From assembly GCA_038230275.1 (NCBI GenBank), contig JBBRNO010000021.1, positions 1-64,000 on the forward strand: a stretch of DNA of 64,000 nucleotides. The letters are read 5' to 3'. The DNA comes from JANXXV01 sp038230275 (lineage in GTDB: Bacteria; Acidobacteriota; Terriglobia; Bryobacterales; Bryobacteraceae). The position numbers and the translations under genes are program-made. The notes under the pieces are model-generated. The model was not told where the DNA came from. It saw nothing but the letters and a program-made list of their open reading frames with translations, and did not search any database. This document shows positions 57,643 to 64,000 of this stretch, piece by piece. Numbering within the stretch: the stretch's first letter is position 1; the number at the start of each line of letters is the position of its first letter.

Positions 57643-57966
57643 TTATCTGGTCGTCCCGCTGCCCGGTTCGACGATCTCGCCTTCATTACCGGAGTCGCGA
57701 TTAAGCGGATAGCCGACGACTTTGCCCTGTATTGTGACACCGCAGCAGTAGTTGAATCTTCCCGAGGTAATGCCGGTCAGCGGATCGTCCCCGGTGCGGA
57801 ATTCCGCGGCGGAAAACGACTCTGACGGTACCATCAAGACTCGAACCGGACCGGAGCTGGAGACGAATTGCAGGCCGTCGCCTTTCAGCATCTTCATCGC
57901 CGCTGGTTCCGCGGTGACAGTTCCCTGGGTAGTATCGTAGATCAATGTAATTGTGTTCAGTGACAT
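57643..57966 (-). CDS. Small hypothetical protein
   Basis: 107 residues with AAGGAGA six bases before the ATG. It begins 'MSLNTITLIYDTTQGTVTAE', is beta-rich, has no signal peptide and contains 'GRFNYCCGVTIQGKVVGYPL' with two adjacent cysteines. No family is recognised. It is downstream of, and on the same strand as, a sigma-factor/kinase-tail remnant, and its stop directly abuts the stop of the convergent small membrane gene. Confidence 0.6.
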   Translation of the reverse strand: MSLNTITLIYDTTQGTVTAEPAAMKMLKGDGLQFVSSSGPVRVLMVPSESFSAAEFRTGDDPLTGITSGRFNYCCGVTIQGKVVGYPLNRDSGNEGEIVEPGSGTTR

Positions 57967-57994
57967 TTGTTTCTCCTTGTTTTTAGGTTTGGAA

Positions 57995-58294
57995 CTACCG
58001 TTTTAGTAACTCTAGAAACTGCGGATCTTTTTGGAGATCGGCCAGCAACGGATCGTGGCTCAAGTCCGATGCCAGGGACTTCGGCGATTCGCGAAGCATC
58101 ACCAGCCGGAAGTAGGTTTCGTTCAACAGCGCAGTGGGCTGCAGCGAATGGTCGGAGCGTTCCCGGTTCATCAAAGCGCCGGCGATTTTGCGCAGGTCCG
58201 GAAGCACCAGCTGAAACAGCCTGTCTTCGACACTGCGATCCCCACCGCTCCAGGCGCGGAGCAAAGCAGTGACCTCGCCGCCACCGTCTGCCAT
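57995..58294 (-). pseudogene. ECF sigma factor head fused to a kinase/TPR-protein tail
   Basis: From ATG 58294 the frame reads 'GEVTALLRAWSGGDRSVEDR', 'LVLPDLRKIAGALMNRERSD' and 'HSLQPTALLNETYFRLV', matching the first 65 residues of the ECF sigma group usually partnered with Ser/Thr kinases. It then changes abruptly to 'DLSHDPLLADLQKDPQFLEL' with a stop at 57995, which resembles the C-terminus of TPR-bearing Ser/Thr kinases. Regions 2.2-4 of the sigma and nearly all of the kinase are missing. A deletion that joined adjacent sigma and kinase genes explains it. A functional short peptide cannot be ruled out. Confidence 0.6.
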
Positions 58295-58459
58295 ATTGAC
58301 CGTCTTGTAAACCCGCTGAATCTTGCCATGCGCCGGGGTGGGACGGAATAGAACGACTTGGGTTGTAAGTACTGGTGCGAACGCCATGGCTACCCATAAG
58401 AGCGTGGCTGGCTGGGAAAGTCCGCCAAGTATTTTGCATGCCCATCTACAATAGTTGGC

Positions 58460-59443
58460 GTGTTCCCAATCCTGCGAAATCTGGCGCCTTGGATGGCCGG
58501 CTTCTGTATGTTGTTCGCACTGGATGCGGCACTCTTCCGTACCCCTTATTACCGCCGGATTCTAGAGCCCGAATCGTACGCGGGCCAGGTGGAGAGGTTG
58601 ATCGGTACCGGAGGGAACCAGTCGATAGCGGTGTTGGGCGATTCCCGCATTGCGGAAGGCTTTTCGGCCCGGGTGGCTGACGGGCAGCAACCGGGTTGGC
58701 GGTTCCTGAACGCCGCAGTTCCGGGGTCGACTCCGCGTTGTTGGTATTACCTGCTGCGGGATCTTGATCCACAGGTGGGACGGTTCAAAAAGATTGTACT
58801 TCCGGTGGACTCCTACGAGGACGAGGACGGCCCGTGGGAATGGGCTGACCGCACTCTGGATGTGAACATTCTGGCGGCTCGGCTTCGGTTGGAGGATACG
58901 CTTTCGTTCGCCGCCTCCTTCCACTCGGCCGAGGCACGCTGGAATGCGTTGCTGGTTTGCCTGTTGAAAGGTCTGGCGTTGCGTGAGGACCTGCAGGCGT
59001 TTCTGGCGCACCCTGCATCGCGGCTGGATAAAGCGGCTCTGTACCGGGCATCCGGAGCCGAGTGGACGTACAACTATGACGGGAATCCAAAGAATCTGGT
59101 GGGGAGCACACTTCCCGATCCTTCGAGACGCCAACCTTCGCCGCAAACCGGCTTGTACGGGGCGTATCGCCGTGCATGGTTCGGCCGGATCCTCAGCCGC
59201 TACAAGGATTCCGGCACGGCCATCGTCTTCCTTCGGCTCCCTCGGGGGCCAGTTGTTCCGCCGGTAGGCCACGCGGGCCCAGGAAGTTCCATCCGTGGAT
59301 TCACCGGCGTGACGGTTCTTCCGGAGAGCCTCTTCAATGCTCTGGAAGCGCCGGAATACTTCTTCGACGAACTGCATCTGAACGCCCGCGGCAGACAGTT
59401 GTTTTCCACGCAGCTGGCCGGCGTTCTGGCAGGACCGGGCTGA
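58460..59443 (+). CDS. SGNH-hydrolase-like membrane protein paired with an MBOAT acyltransferase
   Basis: 327 residues from GTG 58460. One N-terminal membrane helix (about 8-26) anchors an extracytoplasmic domain with 'SIAVLGDSRIAEGF' near 54 (the GDS motif) and 'YFFDELHLNARGRQLFSTQL' near 295 (the D-x-x-H motif), so a Ser-Asp-His triad seems present. Such AlgJ/AlgX/DltD-like proteins receive acyl groups from an MBOAT partner and transfer them to a polysaccharide. The MBOAT gene starts within this gene's stop codon (shared base 59443). There are no polymer-synthesis genes beside it, so the target glycan is unknown. Confidence 0.8.
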   Translation: MFPILRNLAPWMAGFCMLFALDAALFRTPYYRRILEPESYAGQVERLIGTGGNQSIAVLGDSRIAEGFSARVADGQQPGWRFLNAAVPGSTPRCWYYLLRDLDPQVGRFKKIVLPVDSYEDEDGPWEWADRTLDVNILAARLRLEDTLSFAASFHSAEARWNALLVCLLKGLALREDLQAFLAHPASRLDKAALYRASGAEWTYNYDGNPKNLVGSTLPDPSRRQPSPQTGLYGAYRRAWFGRILSRYKDSGTAIVFLRLPRGPVVPPVGHAGPGSSIRGFTGVTVLPESLFNALEAPEYFFDELHLNARGRQLFSTQLAGVLAGPG

Positions 59444-60804
59444 TGCTGTTTCAAACGCCGCAGTTCATCCTGTTCCTGCTGTTGGTCCTGATTCTGTTCC
59501 ACGCGGTACCCTTCCGTCTGGGTCGATTTGTGCTGCTGGCCGCCAGCTATGCGTTCTACATGATGTGGAACGCGAAGTTCGTGCTACTTCTTCTGCTTTT
59601 GACGGTAGTAGATTTCTGCGCGGCCTTGCTCATGTCGGGCAGCGTGGCGCGCAAGCGGCGGACGTGGCTGATCATGGGCCTGTCGGCGAACCTTGGGTTC
59701 CTGGGTTTCTTCAAATACTACAATTTCTTCGCCGCATCGCTGGCCAGTTTGACTCACGTTCCCGAGCAGAGCCTGCTACTGCAGATTGTGCTTCCAGTGG
59801 GCATCAGCTTCCATACGTTTCAGAGCATCTCCTATCTGGTGGATGTCTACCGCGGCGAACAACAGCCGGTTCGCAACTTCGTGGACTATGCGCTGTACAT
59901 TGCGTTCTTTCCGCAACTGGTGGCCGGGCCTATTGTGCGTGCCCGCGACTTCTTCCACGATCTGTATCATTGGCGCCCGCCCTCGGCCGAGGTCTTCAGC
60001 AGCGGCTGTTTCCTGATACTGCAGGGGATGGTGAAGAAGTTGGTTCTTGCCGACCGGTTTGGAGCTGTCGCTGCGTTGTATTTTGGGGATGTGACGGCGC
60101 ATCCGGGGGCGCTTTCCGCCTGGTCTGGCGCCTTTGCATTCGCGTTTCAGATCTACTTCGATTTTTCCGCCTATACCGACATCGCTATCGGCTCCGCGGC
60201 GCTATTCGGTTTTCACTTCCCCGCCAATTTTCGCGATCCGTACTTTTCCACCAGCGTCACGGAGTTCTGGCGGCGCTGGCATATGTCGCTCTCTTCGTGG
60301 CTGCGGGACTATCTCTATATTCCCCTGGGCGGGAACCGGCACGGCAGTTGGGCAACGTATCGAAACATCATGATCACCATGCTGCTGGGCGGGCTTTGGC
60401 ATGGGGCCAGCTGGAAGTTCGTAGTCTGGGGTGGCTATCAAGGAGTTTTGCTATGCGTCGAGCGACTGATGGCAGGCCGGGTCACTATGCCTGCTTTCGT
60501 AAGAGGCTTGTGCACATTCGCTCTCATCTCCGTGGGCTGGGTGTTCTTTCGGGCGAATTCGTTGCACGATGCAACGATGGCGATCACGCAGATGGTTTCC
60601 AGGAATGCAGGAGCGTGGCTGTTGGGACCGGCAGACCTGTTGCTATTGGCGTCTGCCGTGCTCGCCGCCCGCTGGCCGATGCTGGAACGCATGGCTCAAG
60701 CGCCAAGCTGGACGAAGTTGGCGGTAATTGTTTGTGGCCTAGTAGTGATCGAGCTGTTCGCCGCCGGTGAGGGCACTGTACCGTTCATCTATTTCCAGTT
60801 CTAA
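59443..60804 (+). CDS. MBOAT-family O-acyltransferase
   Basis: 453 residues from ATG 59443, overlapping the previous stop by one base. About ten to twelve membrane helices. 'LGFFKYYNFFAASLASL' near 85, 'VGISFHTFQSISYLVDVYRG' near 120, 'FFPQLVAGPIVRARDF' near 160, 'RRWHMSLSSWLRDYLYIPLG' near 277 and 'LLGGLWHGASWKFVVWGGYQ' near 315, with the catalytic His in the last, are typical of AlgI/DltB-like enzymes. It moves acyl groups, most likely acetyl, across the membrane to the SGNH partner encoded upstream. The end overlaps the convergent MFS gene by 20 bases. Confidence 0.92.
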   Translation: MLFQTPQFILFLLLVLILFHAVPFRLGRFVLLAASYAFYMMWNAKFVLLLLLLTVVDFCAALLMSGSVARKRRTWLIMGLSANLGFLGFFKYYNFFAASLASLTHVPEQSLLLQIVLPVGISFHTFQSISYLVDVYRGEQQPVRNFVDYALYIAFFPQLVAGPIVRARDFFHDLYHWRPPSAEVFSSGCFLILQGMVKKLVLADRFGAVAALYFGDVTAHPGALSAWSGAFAFAFQIYFDFSAYTDIAIGSAALFGFHFPANFRDPYFSTSVTEFWRRWHMSLSSWLRDYLYIPLGGNRHGSWATYRNIMITMLLGGLWHGASWKFVVWGGYQGVLLCVERLMAGRVTMPAFVRGLCTFALISVGWVFFRANSLHDATMAITQMVSRNAGAWLLGPADLLLLASAVLAARWPMLERMAQAPSWTKLAVIVCGLVVIELFAAGEGTVPFIYFQF

Positions 60805-61975
60805 GCAGCAGCACACCCGCCACTACCATCAATGCGGCGGCCAGTTCAAAGGCGCCGGCCAAGCCCAGGCTGTTCTTGAAGAACCCCGCGGAGACGGCGA
60901 TGACTCCGCCGGCCAGACAGCTGAACATGTTCAGCAGCCCATAGCCGGTGCTGCGCAGTTCCGGCCGGACAAACTGACTTAAGACCGGCATCGTATTGCA
61001 ATCATAAATGCCGCGCCCGAAACCGAAGGTGACAATACCGAGGATAAACGTTGGGATGGAATGAGTGAAGCCCACAAGAAACAGGAACGGCGCGGCCAGC
61101 AGGATGCCCGCTGCCTGCATCAGAATCCGGCCTCTGGGCGAAACGGCTTGCCAACGATCGGATAGCATTCCGCCCACCAGAATTCCGGCGTAGCTGGCGG
61201 CTTGCAAATAGATCGTGGCGGAGAATCCCGCGGAAGCCATGCCCAATTGGAATCTCTCCACCAGATAGAAAGGCAGCCAGGTGTAGATCAGCCAGTTCGC
61301 CATGGCGACGATGGAGAAGGCTGCGGCCAACCGCGCGAAATTCGGGCTTCGCAGCACTTCGCGAATGCTGGCGCCTATCGAAAGTGGATCGGCTTCGCGG
61401 ACATCCTCCGGTTGTGAGCGGAGGAACCACCACAAGACAAAAAGATAGACTACACCGATGGCGCCGAGGATAGTGAAAACGGGCCGCCATCCGTGGCGCT
61501 CTCCCATCCACCCGCCCCACGCGCCACCCAGGATCACTCCGGAATAGAGGCCGCTTTGATGAAGTCCCGCGGCCACCGAGCGTGTGCGGTCAGGATGCGC
61601 CGCCACCACCAATGCCAGGGCGGCCGGCAGATAACACGCTTCGCTGATACCCATCAACGCGCGCGTGACCAGAAGTTCGGGGATGGTTCTGACGAATCCC
61701 GTCAGCCAGGTGACCACACTCCAAACCAGCAGGCTGAACAGGATCACGCGCACGCGGCCTACTCGATCCGCAATGTAGCCGGCCAGCGGCCCCAGCAGGC
61801 CGTACGTCCACAAGAAGACGGTTCCAATCAGGCCCAGTTCAGTGGGAGTGGCATGGAGATCTTTTTCCAGCAGCGGGAACAACGAGAAGACAACTTGCCG
61901 GTCCCGATAGTTCAGCGTGGCGACGACGCACAGGAGCGCGACGAGGCTCCACGGGGATAGCGCCGGGACGTTCAT
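60785..61975 (-). CDS. MFS transporter
   Basis: 396 residues, 12 membrane helices expected. 'VVATLNYRDRQVVFSLFPLL' near 17 and 'GPLAGYIADRVGRVRVILF' near 62 are the first-loop signatures of the hexuronate/organic-anion (ACS) MFS group; 'RALMGISEACYLPAALALV' near 103 also fits. It probably imports a sugar acid or other organic anion. The ATG follows directly after the stop of the DapA-like gene, so the two are co-translated. Taken with that lyase it suggests uptake and cleavage of one compound. Confidence 0.87.
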   Translation of the reverse strand: MNVPALSPWSLVALLCVVATLNYRDRQVVFSLFPLLEKDLHATPTELGLIGTVFLWTYGLLGPLAGYIADRVGRVRVILFSLLVWSVVTWLTGFVRTIPELLVTRALMGISEACYLPAALALVVAAHPDRTRSVAAGLHQSGLYSGVILGGAWGGWMGERHGWRPVFTILGAIGVVYLFVLWWFLRSQPEDVREADPLSIGASIREVLRSPNFARLAAAFSIVAMANWLIYTWLPFYLVERFQLGMASAGFSATIYLQAASYAGILVGGMLSDRWQAVSPRGRILMQAAGILLAAPFLFLVGFTHSIPTFILGIVTFGFGRGIYDCNTMPVLSQFVRPELRSTGYGLLNMFSCLAGGVIAVSAGFFKNSLGLAGAFELAAALMVVAGVLLLRTGNR

Positions 61976-62863
61976 TTAGGCTATCGCGGAAGACTGAAAC
62001 TCAAATAGTGGCTCCACCGCGGTACGAAGTTGCCGCTCCAACTGGGGCGTGAGTTCGCCCGACTGCGGCATGGAGGAACCGCAATCGATTCCGGACCAGC
62101 CGAGAATCGCTTTCACCGATGGGATGACCGGAAAGTGCAGCACGATTTCGATCAATGTATTGATGCGAGCCTGCAGCACCTGCGCATCCTCCCAACGATT
62201 GGACCGCGCTGCTTCATACACGCTGACGAACGCTTCCGGCAGCAAATTGTAAAAGGTGCCGATTCCGCCGCTGGCGCCCATCAACAGACCCGCTGCCAGC
62301 ACCTCATCGCGGCCATTGAAGACGATGCCGCCGGCGCGGCGAATCAGCGAAAGACGATAGAGATCGAAGTCGGTGAACTTGAGCCCAACCACGTTGGGGA
62401 TGGAACAGAGGTCGAGGATCTGTTCCACCGACCCGATGACATTGGTGAGCTGGGGATAGTAGTAAACAAGGAAGGGAAGTTCGCCGGCTTCGGCCAGCGA
62501 TTCATAATAGTGGCGAACGGCGGGGAAGCCGTTGGCGGAGAGCGGCGGCAGGCTGCTGATGGCGTGCGCGCCGGTCTTTCTGGCGTGTACGGCCAATTCC
62601 AGAGCATCGGCTGGATCGTGGGCGCCTACGTGGACCACGATATTTCGCCCCGCTGGCGAGAAGCGGCAGGCGACTTCCGCCGCATCTTTGCGAACGCTTT
62701 TCGGAAGATGCAGGCCCTCGCCCGTTTGTCCGCAGATGTAAACGCCGCTGGCGCCGGCATCGAACACTTTCTCAAGCAGCTTTTCAAATGAGCTGCGCAT
62801 TAAGGCGCCGTCCGCGTTCAAGGGCGTAACCAGCGCCGGTAGAATTCCCGATAGTGTTTGCAC
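61976..62863 (-). CDS. Dihydrodipicolinate synthase/N-acetylneuraminate lyase-family protein
   Basis: 295 residues, the normal DapA length. 'ILPALVTPLNADGAL' near 7, 'GVYICGQTGEGLHLP' near 40, Tyr in 'FLVYYYPQLTNV' near 132 and the Schiff-base Lys in 'VGLKFTD' near 158, followed by 'GGIVFNGRDEVLAAGLLMGA' near 173, give a class I aldolase-type lyase. True DapA usually has other residues around the Gly-rich loop, and the MFS partner suggests catabolism, so an acyl-sugar or keto-deoxy-acid lyase is more likely than lysine synthesis. It is the first gene of a two-gene operon. Confidence 0.88.
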   Translation of the reverse strand: MQTLSGILPALVTPLNADGALMRSSFEKLLEKVFDAGASGVYICGQTGEGLHLPKSVRKDAAEVACRFSPAGRNIVVHVGAHDPADALELAVHARKTGAHAISSLPPLSANGFPAVRHYYESLAEAGELPFLVYYYPQLTNVIGSVEQILDLCSIPNVVGLKFTDFDLYRLSLIRRAGGIVFNGRDEVLAAGLLMGASGGIGTFYNLLPEAFVSVYEAARSNRWEDAQVLQARINTLIEIVLHFPVIPSVKAILGWSGIDCGSSMPQSGELTPQLERQLRTAVEPLFEFQSSAIA

Positions 62864-62963
62864 AAAGATCCCTACCCACTATAGTGAATCGAAAAAACGA
62901 TTCCAATTCTCATGCAGTTGCTGTAGAATTCCAGGCACCGCTGTTTCACACAGGAGAGTATGC

Positions 62964-63764
62964 ATGATGAGTTCGAAAATATTTCGCCAGCGCTGCGCGT
63001 TCGCGGCATTGGTTTCAGTTTTGTTGCTTGCCGGTGCGGCTCAGTTGCCGGCGCAAGAGCGAAACTTCCGAAGCACCACCTTCTACAAAATCAATCCTGG
63101 ACGCGTCGGTGATTTTCAGGCCGCCGTCAAAGAGTATAACGCCGTGCTTGCCAAGGCCAACTATGACAAACCGTATTCCATGTGGGTTTCGCAAACCGGA
63201 GACCGCGAGTACGCGCTGGTCAGCTATCACGCGAAATTGGCGGAGTTGGACATGTTGCGGGCCGACGATCCGAAACTGAAGAATCAGCAAGCCGACCTGA
63301 CCCGCATTGCCGGCCGAATCAATCAGTGCGCGCAGGAATCCCGCCGCTCTCTGGCCGAAGTGGATAAAGACTTGAGTCTGCCGCCGTCGAAGGAAATGCC
63401 CAAGATGGTTTCGGTGTTGCGGATTCATCTTCACCCCGACAAAGTGGATGAGTATCTGGCATTGGTTAAGAGTGAACTGTTGCCGGCTATCAAGAAATCG
63501 GGGGTGAAATCGTACACCGTGGTAAGAACCCGCTATGGAGGACCGAGAGCGGAACTGATATCCGCAGCCGGGATGGACAGCTGGGCGGACCTGGACGGCA
63601 CATCTCCGATTGTGAAAGCGATGGGTGCGGACGCCTACCAGAAGTATCTCAACAAAATAAGACCGTTGATGCAGGATGCGGAGTACAACGTATTTCGGTA
63701 CCAACCGGAATTGAGCTTCCGGCCGGACATGCCGGGGGGCGGTTCCACAGGCGGCAGCCGCTAA
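62964..63764 (+). CDS. Secreted hypothetical protein with ferredoxin-like repeats
   Basis: 266 residues. CAGGAGAG precedes the two tandem ATGs at 62964 and 62967. The signal peptide ends near 'AAQLPAQER'. Two halves, about 35-125 ('FYKINPGRVGDFQAAVKEYN') and 145-250 ('VLRIHLHPDKVDEYLALVKS'), have the same beta-alpha pattern as dimeric alpha/beta-barrel (NIPSNAP/ABM-like) domains. There is no clear catalytic motif. The C-terminus is Gly/Ser-rich. It may bind a small molecule outside the cytoplasm. Confidence 0.65.
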   Translation: MMSSKIFRQRCAFAALVSVLLLAGAAQLPAQERNFRSTTFYKINPGRVGDFQAAVKEYNAVLAKANYDKPYSMWVSQTGDREYALVSYHAKLAELDMLRADDPKLKNQQADLTRIAGRINQCAQESRRSLAEVDKDLSLPPSKEMPKMVSVLRIHLHPDKVDEYLALVKSELLPAIKKSGVKSYTVVRTRYGGPRAELISAAGMDSWADLDGTSPIVKAMGADAYQKYLNKIRPLMQDAEYNVFRYQPELSFRPDMPGGGSTGGSR

Positions 63765-63775
63765 GCTTAGCTTGA

Positions 63776-63807
63776 CCCATGCGGTGGACACCGCGCCGCC
63801 GCATGGG
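63776..63807. terminator. Possible bidirectional hairpin between convergent genes
   Basis: CCCATGCGG (63776-63784) pairs perfectly with CCGCATGGG (63799-63807), with a 14-base GC-rich loop. It is between two convergent stops. No T-tract is present on either side, so Rho-independent activity is uncertain. Confidence 0.45.
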
Positions 63808-63814
63808 AATTGCG

Positions 63815-64000
63815 TTACTTTCGCGGCAGGATCCGAATGTTTCGGAACTCGATCTTTTGGTCTTTCTGGCACTGGAAACCGATCACTCCCGAAGCGTGTT
63901 TCGCGTCGCGGGTATCCAGCAGCTTCTTGCCGTTCAGAACGATCAGAAAGTGGTCTCCATCGGCCGTGATTTCGTACTTGTTCCACTGATCGCCAAGAAT
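63815..64000 (-). CDS. C-terminal end of a DUF1080 (3-keto-disaccharide hydrolase-like) protein
   Basis: The frame is open at the right edge; only the last 61 codons and the stop at 63815-63817 are in view. They read 'GDQWNKYEITADGDHFLIVL', 'NGKKLLDTRDAKHASGVIGF' and 'QCQKDQKIEFRNIRILPRK', matching the C-terminus of the jelly-roll/LamG-like DUF1080 fold, with its 'W-N-x-x-x-I-x-x-x-G' and 'G-x-I-G-x-Q' features. These are secreted proteins of sugar metabolism, abundant in acidobacteria and planctomycetes. The N-terminus and any signal peptide lie outside. Confidence 0.85.
   Translation of the reverse strand: MLGDQWNKYEITADGDHFLIVLNGKKLLDTRDAKHASGVIGFQCQKDQKIEFRNIRILPRK

Overview
The window looks like a chromosome segment of a soil or sediment Acidobacteriota, probably close to the Solibacter/Bryobacter group. 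This is an inference. It rests on GC-rich codon use, remnants of an Oar-like TonB receptor and of an ADOP-type orphan ABC permease, many Tat-signal enzymes, a DUF4331 protein, and paired ECF sigma/kinase remains. No plasmid, phage or intact insertion sequence is seen. Housekeeping genes (rpoD, nrdR, dnaE, accA, aroDE) anchor it as chromosomal.

Layout. (1) 0-5.5 kb, plus strand: CpoB/YbgF-like protein, a secreted CBM9-like protein, a DeoC-family protein lacking the usual Schiff-base lysine, fused AroD-AroE, and a small Tat-leader protein coupled to an amidase. (2) 5.5-11.2 kb: ZIP metal transporter, prepilin peptidase, a PAS-GAF-GGDEF-EAL cyclic-di-GMP protein, a Tat-exported TIM-barrel isomerase-like protein, a DedA protein and a small secreted protein. 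(3) 11.2-13.4 kb: a gene graveyard with TonB-receptor, ABC-permease and Ig-like remnants around one intact membrane protein. (4) 13.5-16.2 kb: DUF4331 protein and a TPR protein separated by a strong hairpin. (5) 26.1 down to 16.2 kb, minus strand: a near-complete glucose/pentose-phosphate operon, zwf-glk-tkt-rpiB-tal/pgi fusion-gnd-pgl, with a 17-bp tandem repeat before gnd.

(6) 26.3-41.4 kb is the most unusual part. On the plus strand lie an outer-membrane beta-barrel, a ten-haem-site cytochrome fused to an LVIVD beta-propeller, and a translationally coupled GH63/MGH1-type glycosidase. Facing it on the minus strand is a four-gene redox operon. It encodes a NuoE-NuoF fusion, a large iron-sulfur protein with two cyclic-nucleotide-binding domains inserted between its ferredoxin halves, a membrane protein with two His-x13-His pairs typical of a dihaem cytochrome b, and a membrane-anchored decahaem cytochrome c. 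Together these could form an electron path from NADH through the inner membrane and periplasm to the cell surface, possibly gated by a cyclic nucleotide. That is a hypothesis from gene content.

(7) 41.5-47.0 kb, minus strand: 1-Cys peroxiredoxin, a DUF/SRPBCC/HxlR trio, rpoD with a visible sigma-70 promoter, nrdR, and a UPF0104-type membrane protein. (8) 47.1-50.7 kb, plus strand: ECF sigma factor, zinc anti-sigma factor and three envelope proteins with LiaF/DUF4097-like features, chained by short overlaps. (9) 50.7-52.5 kb, minus strand: SUMF1-domain protein and alpha/beta hydrolase. (10) 53.1-57.6 kb, plus strand: dnaE, accA and a small anchored protein. (11) 57.6-64 kb: a small hypothetical protein, a sigma-factor/kinase-tail chimera, an SGNH/MBOAT acyltransferase pair, an MFS transporter with a DapA-family lyase, a secreted alpha/beta-barrel-like protein, and the end of a DUF1080 gene.

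Start codons were chosen by ribosome-binding site, domain boundary and coupling, and several starts were moved inward from the longest frame. All functional names are from reading the protein sequences; no database search was possible.
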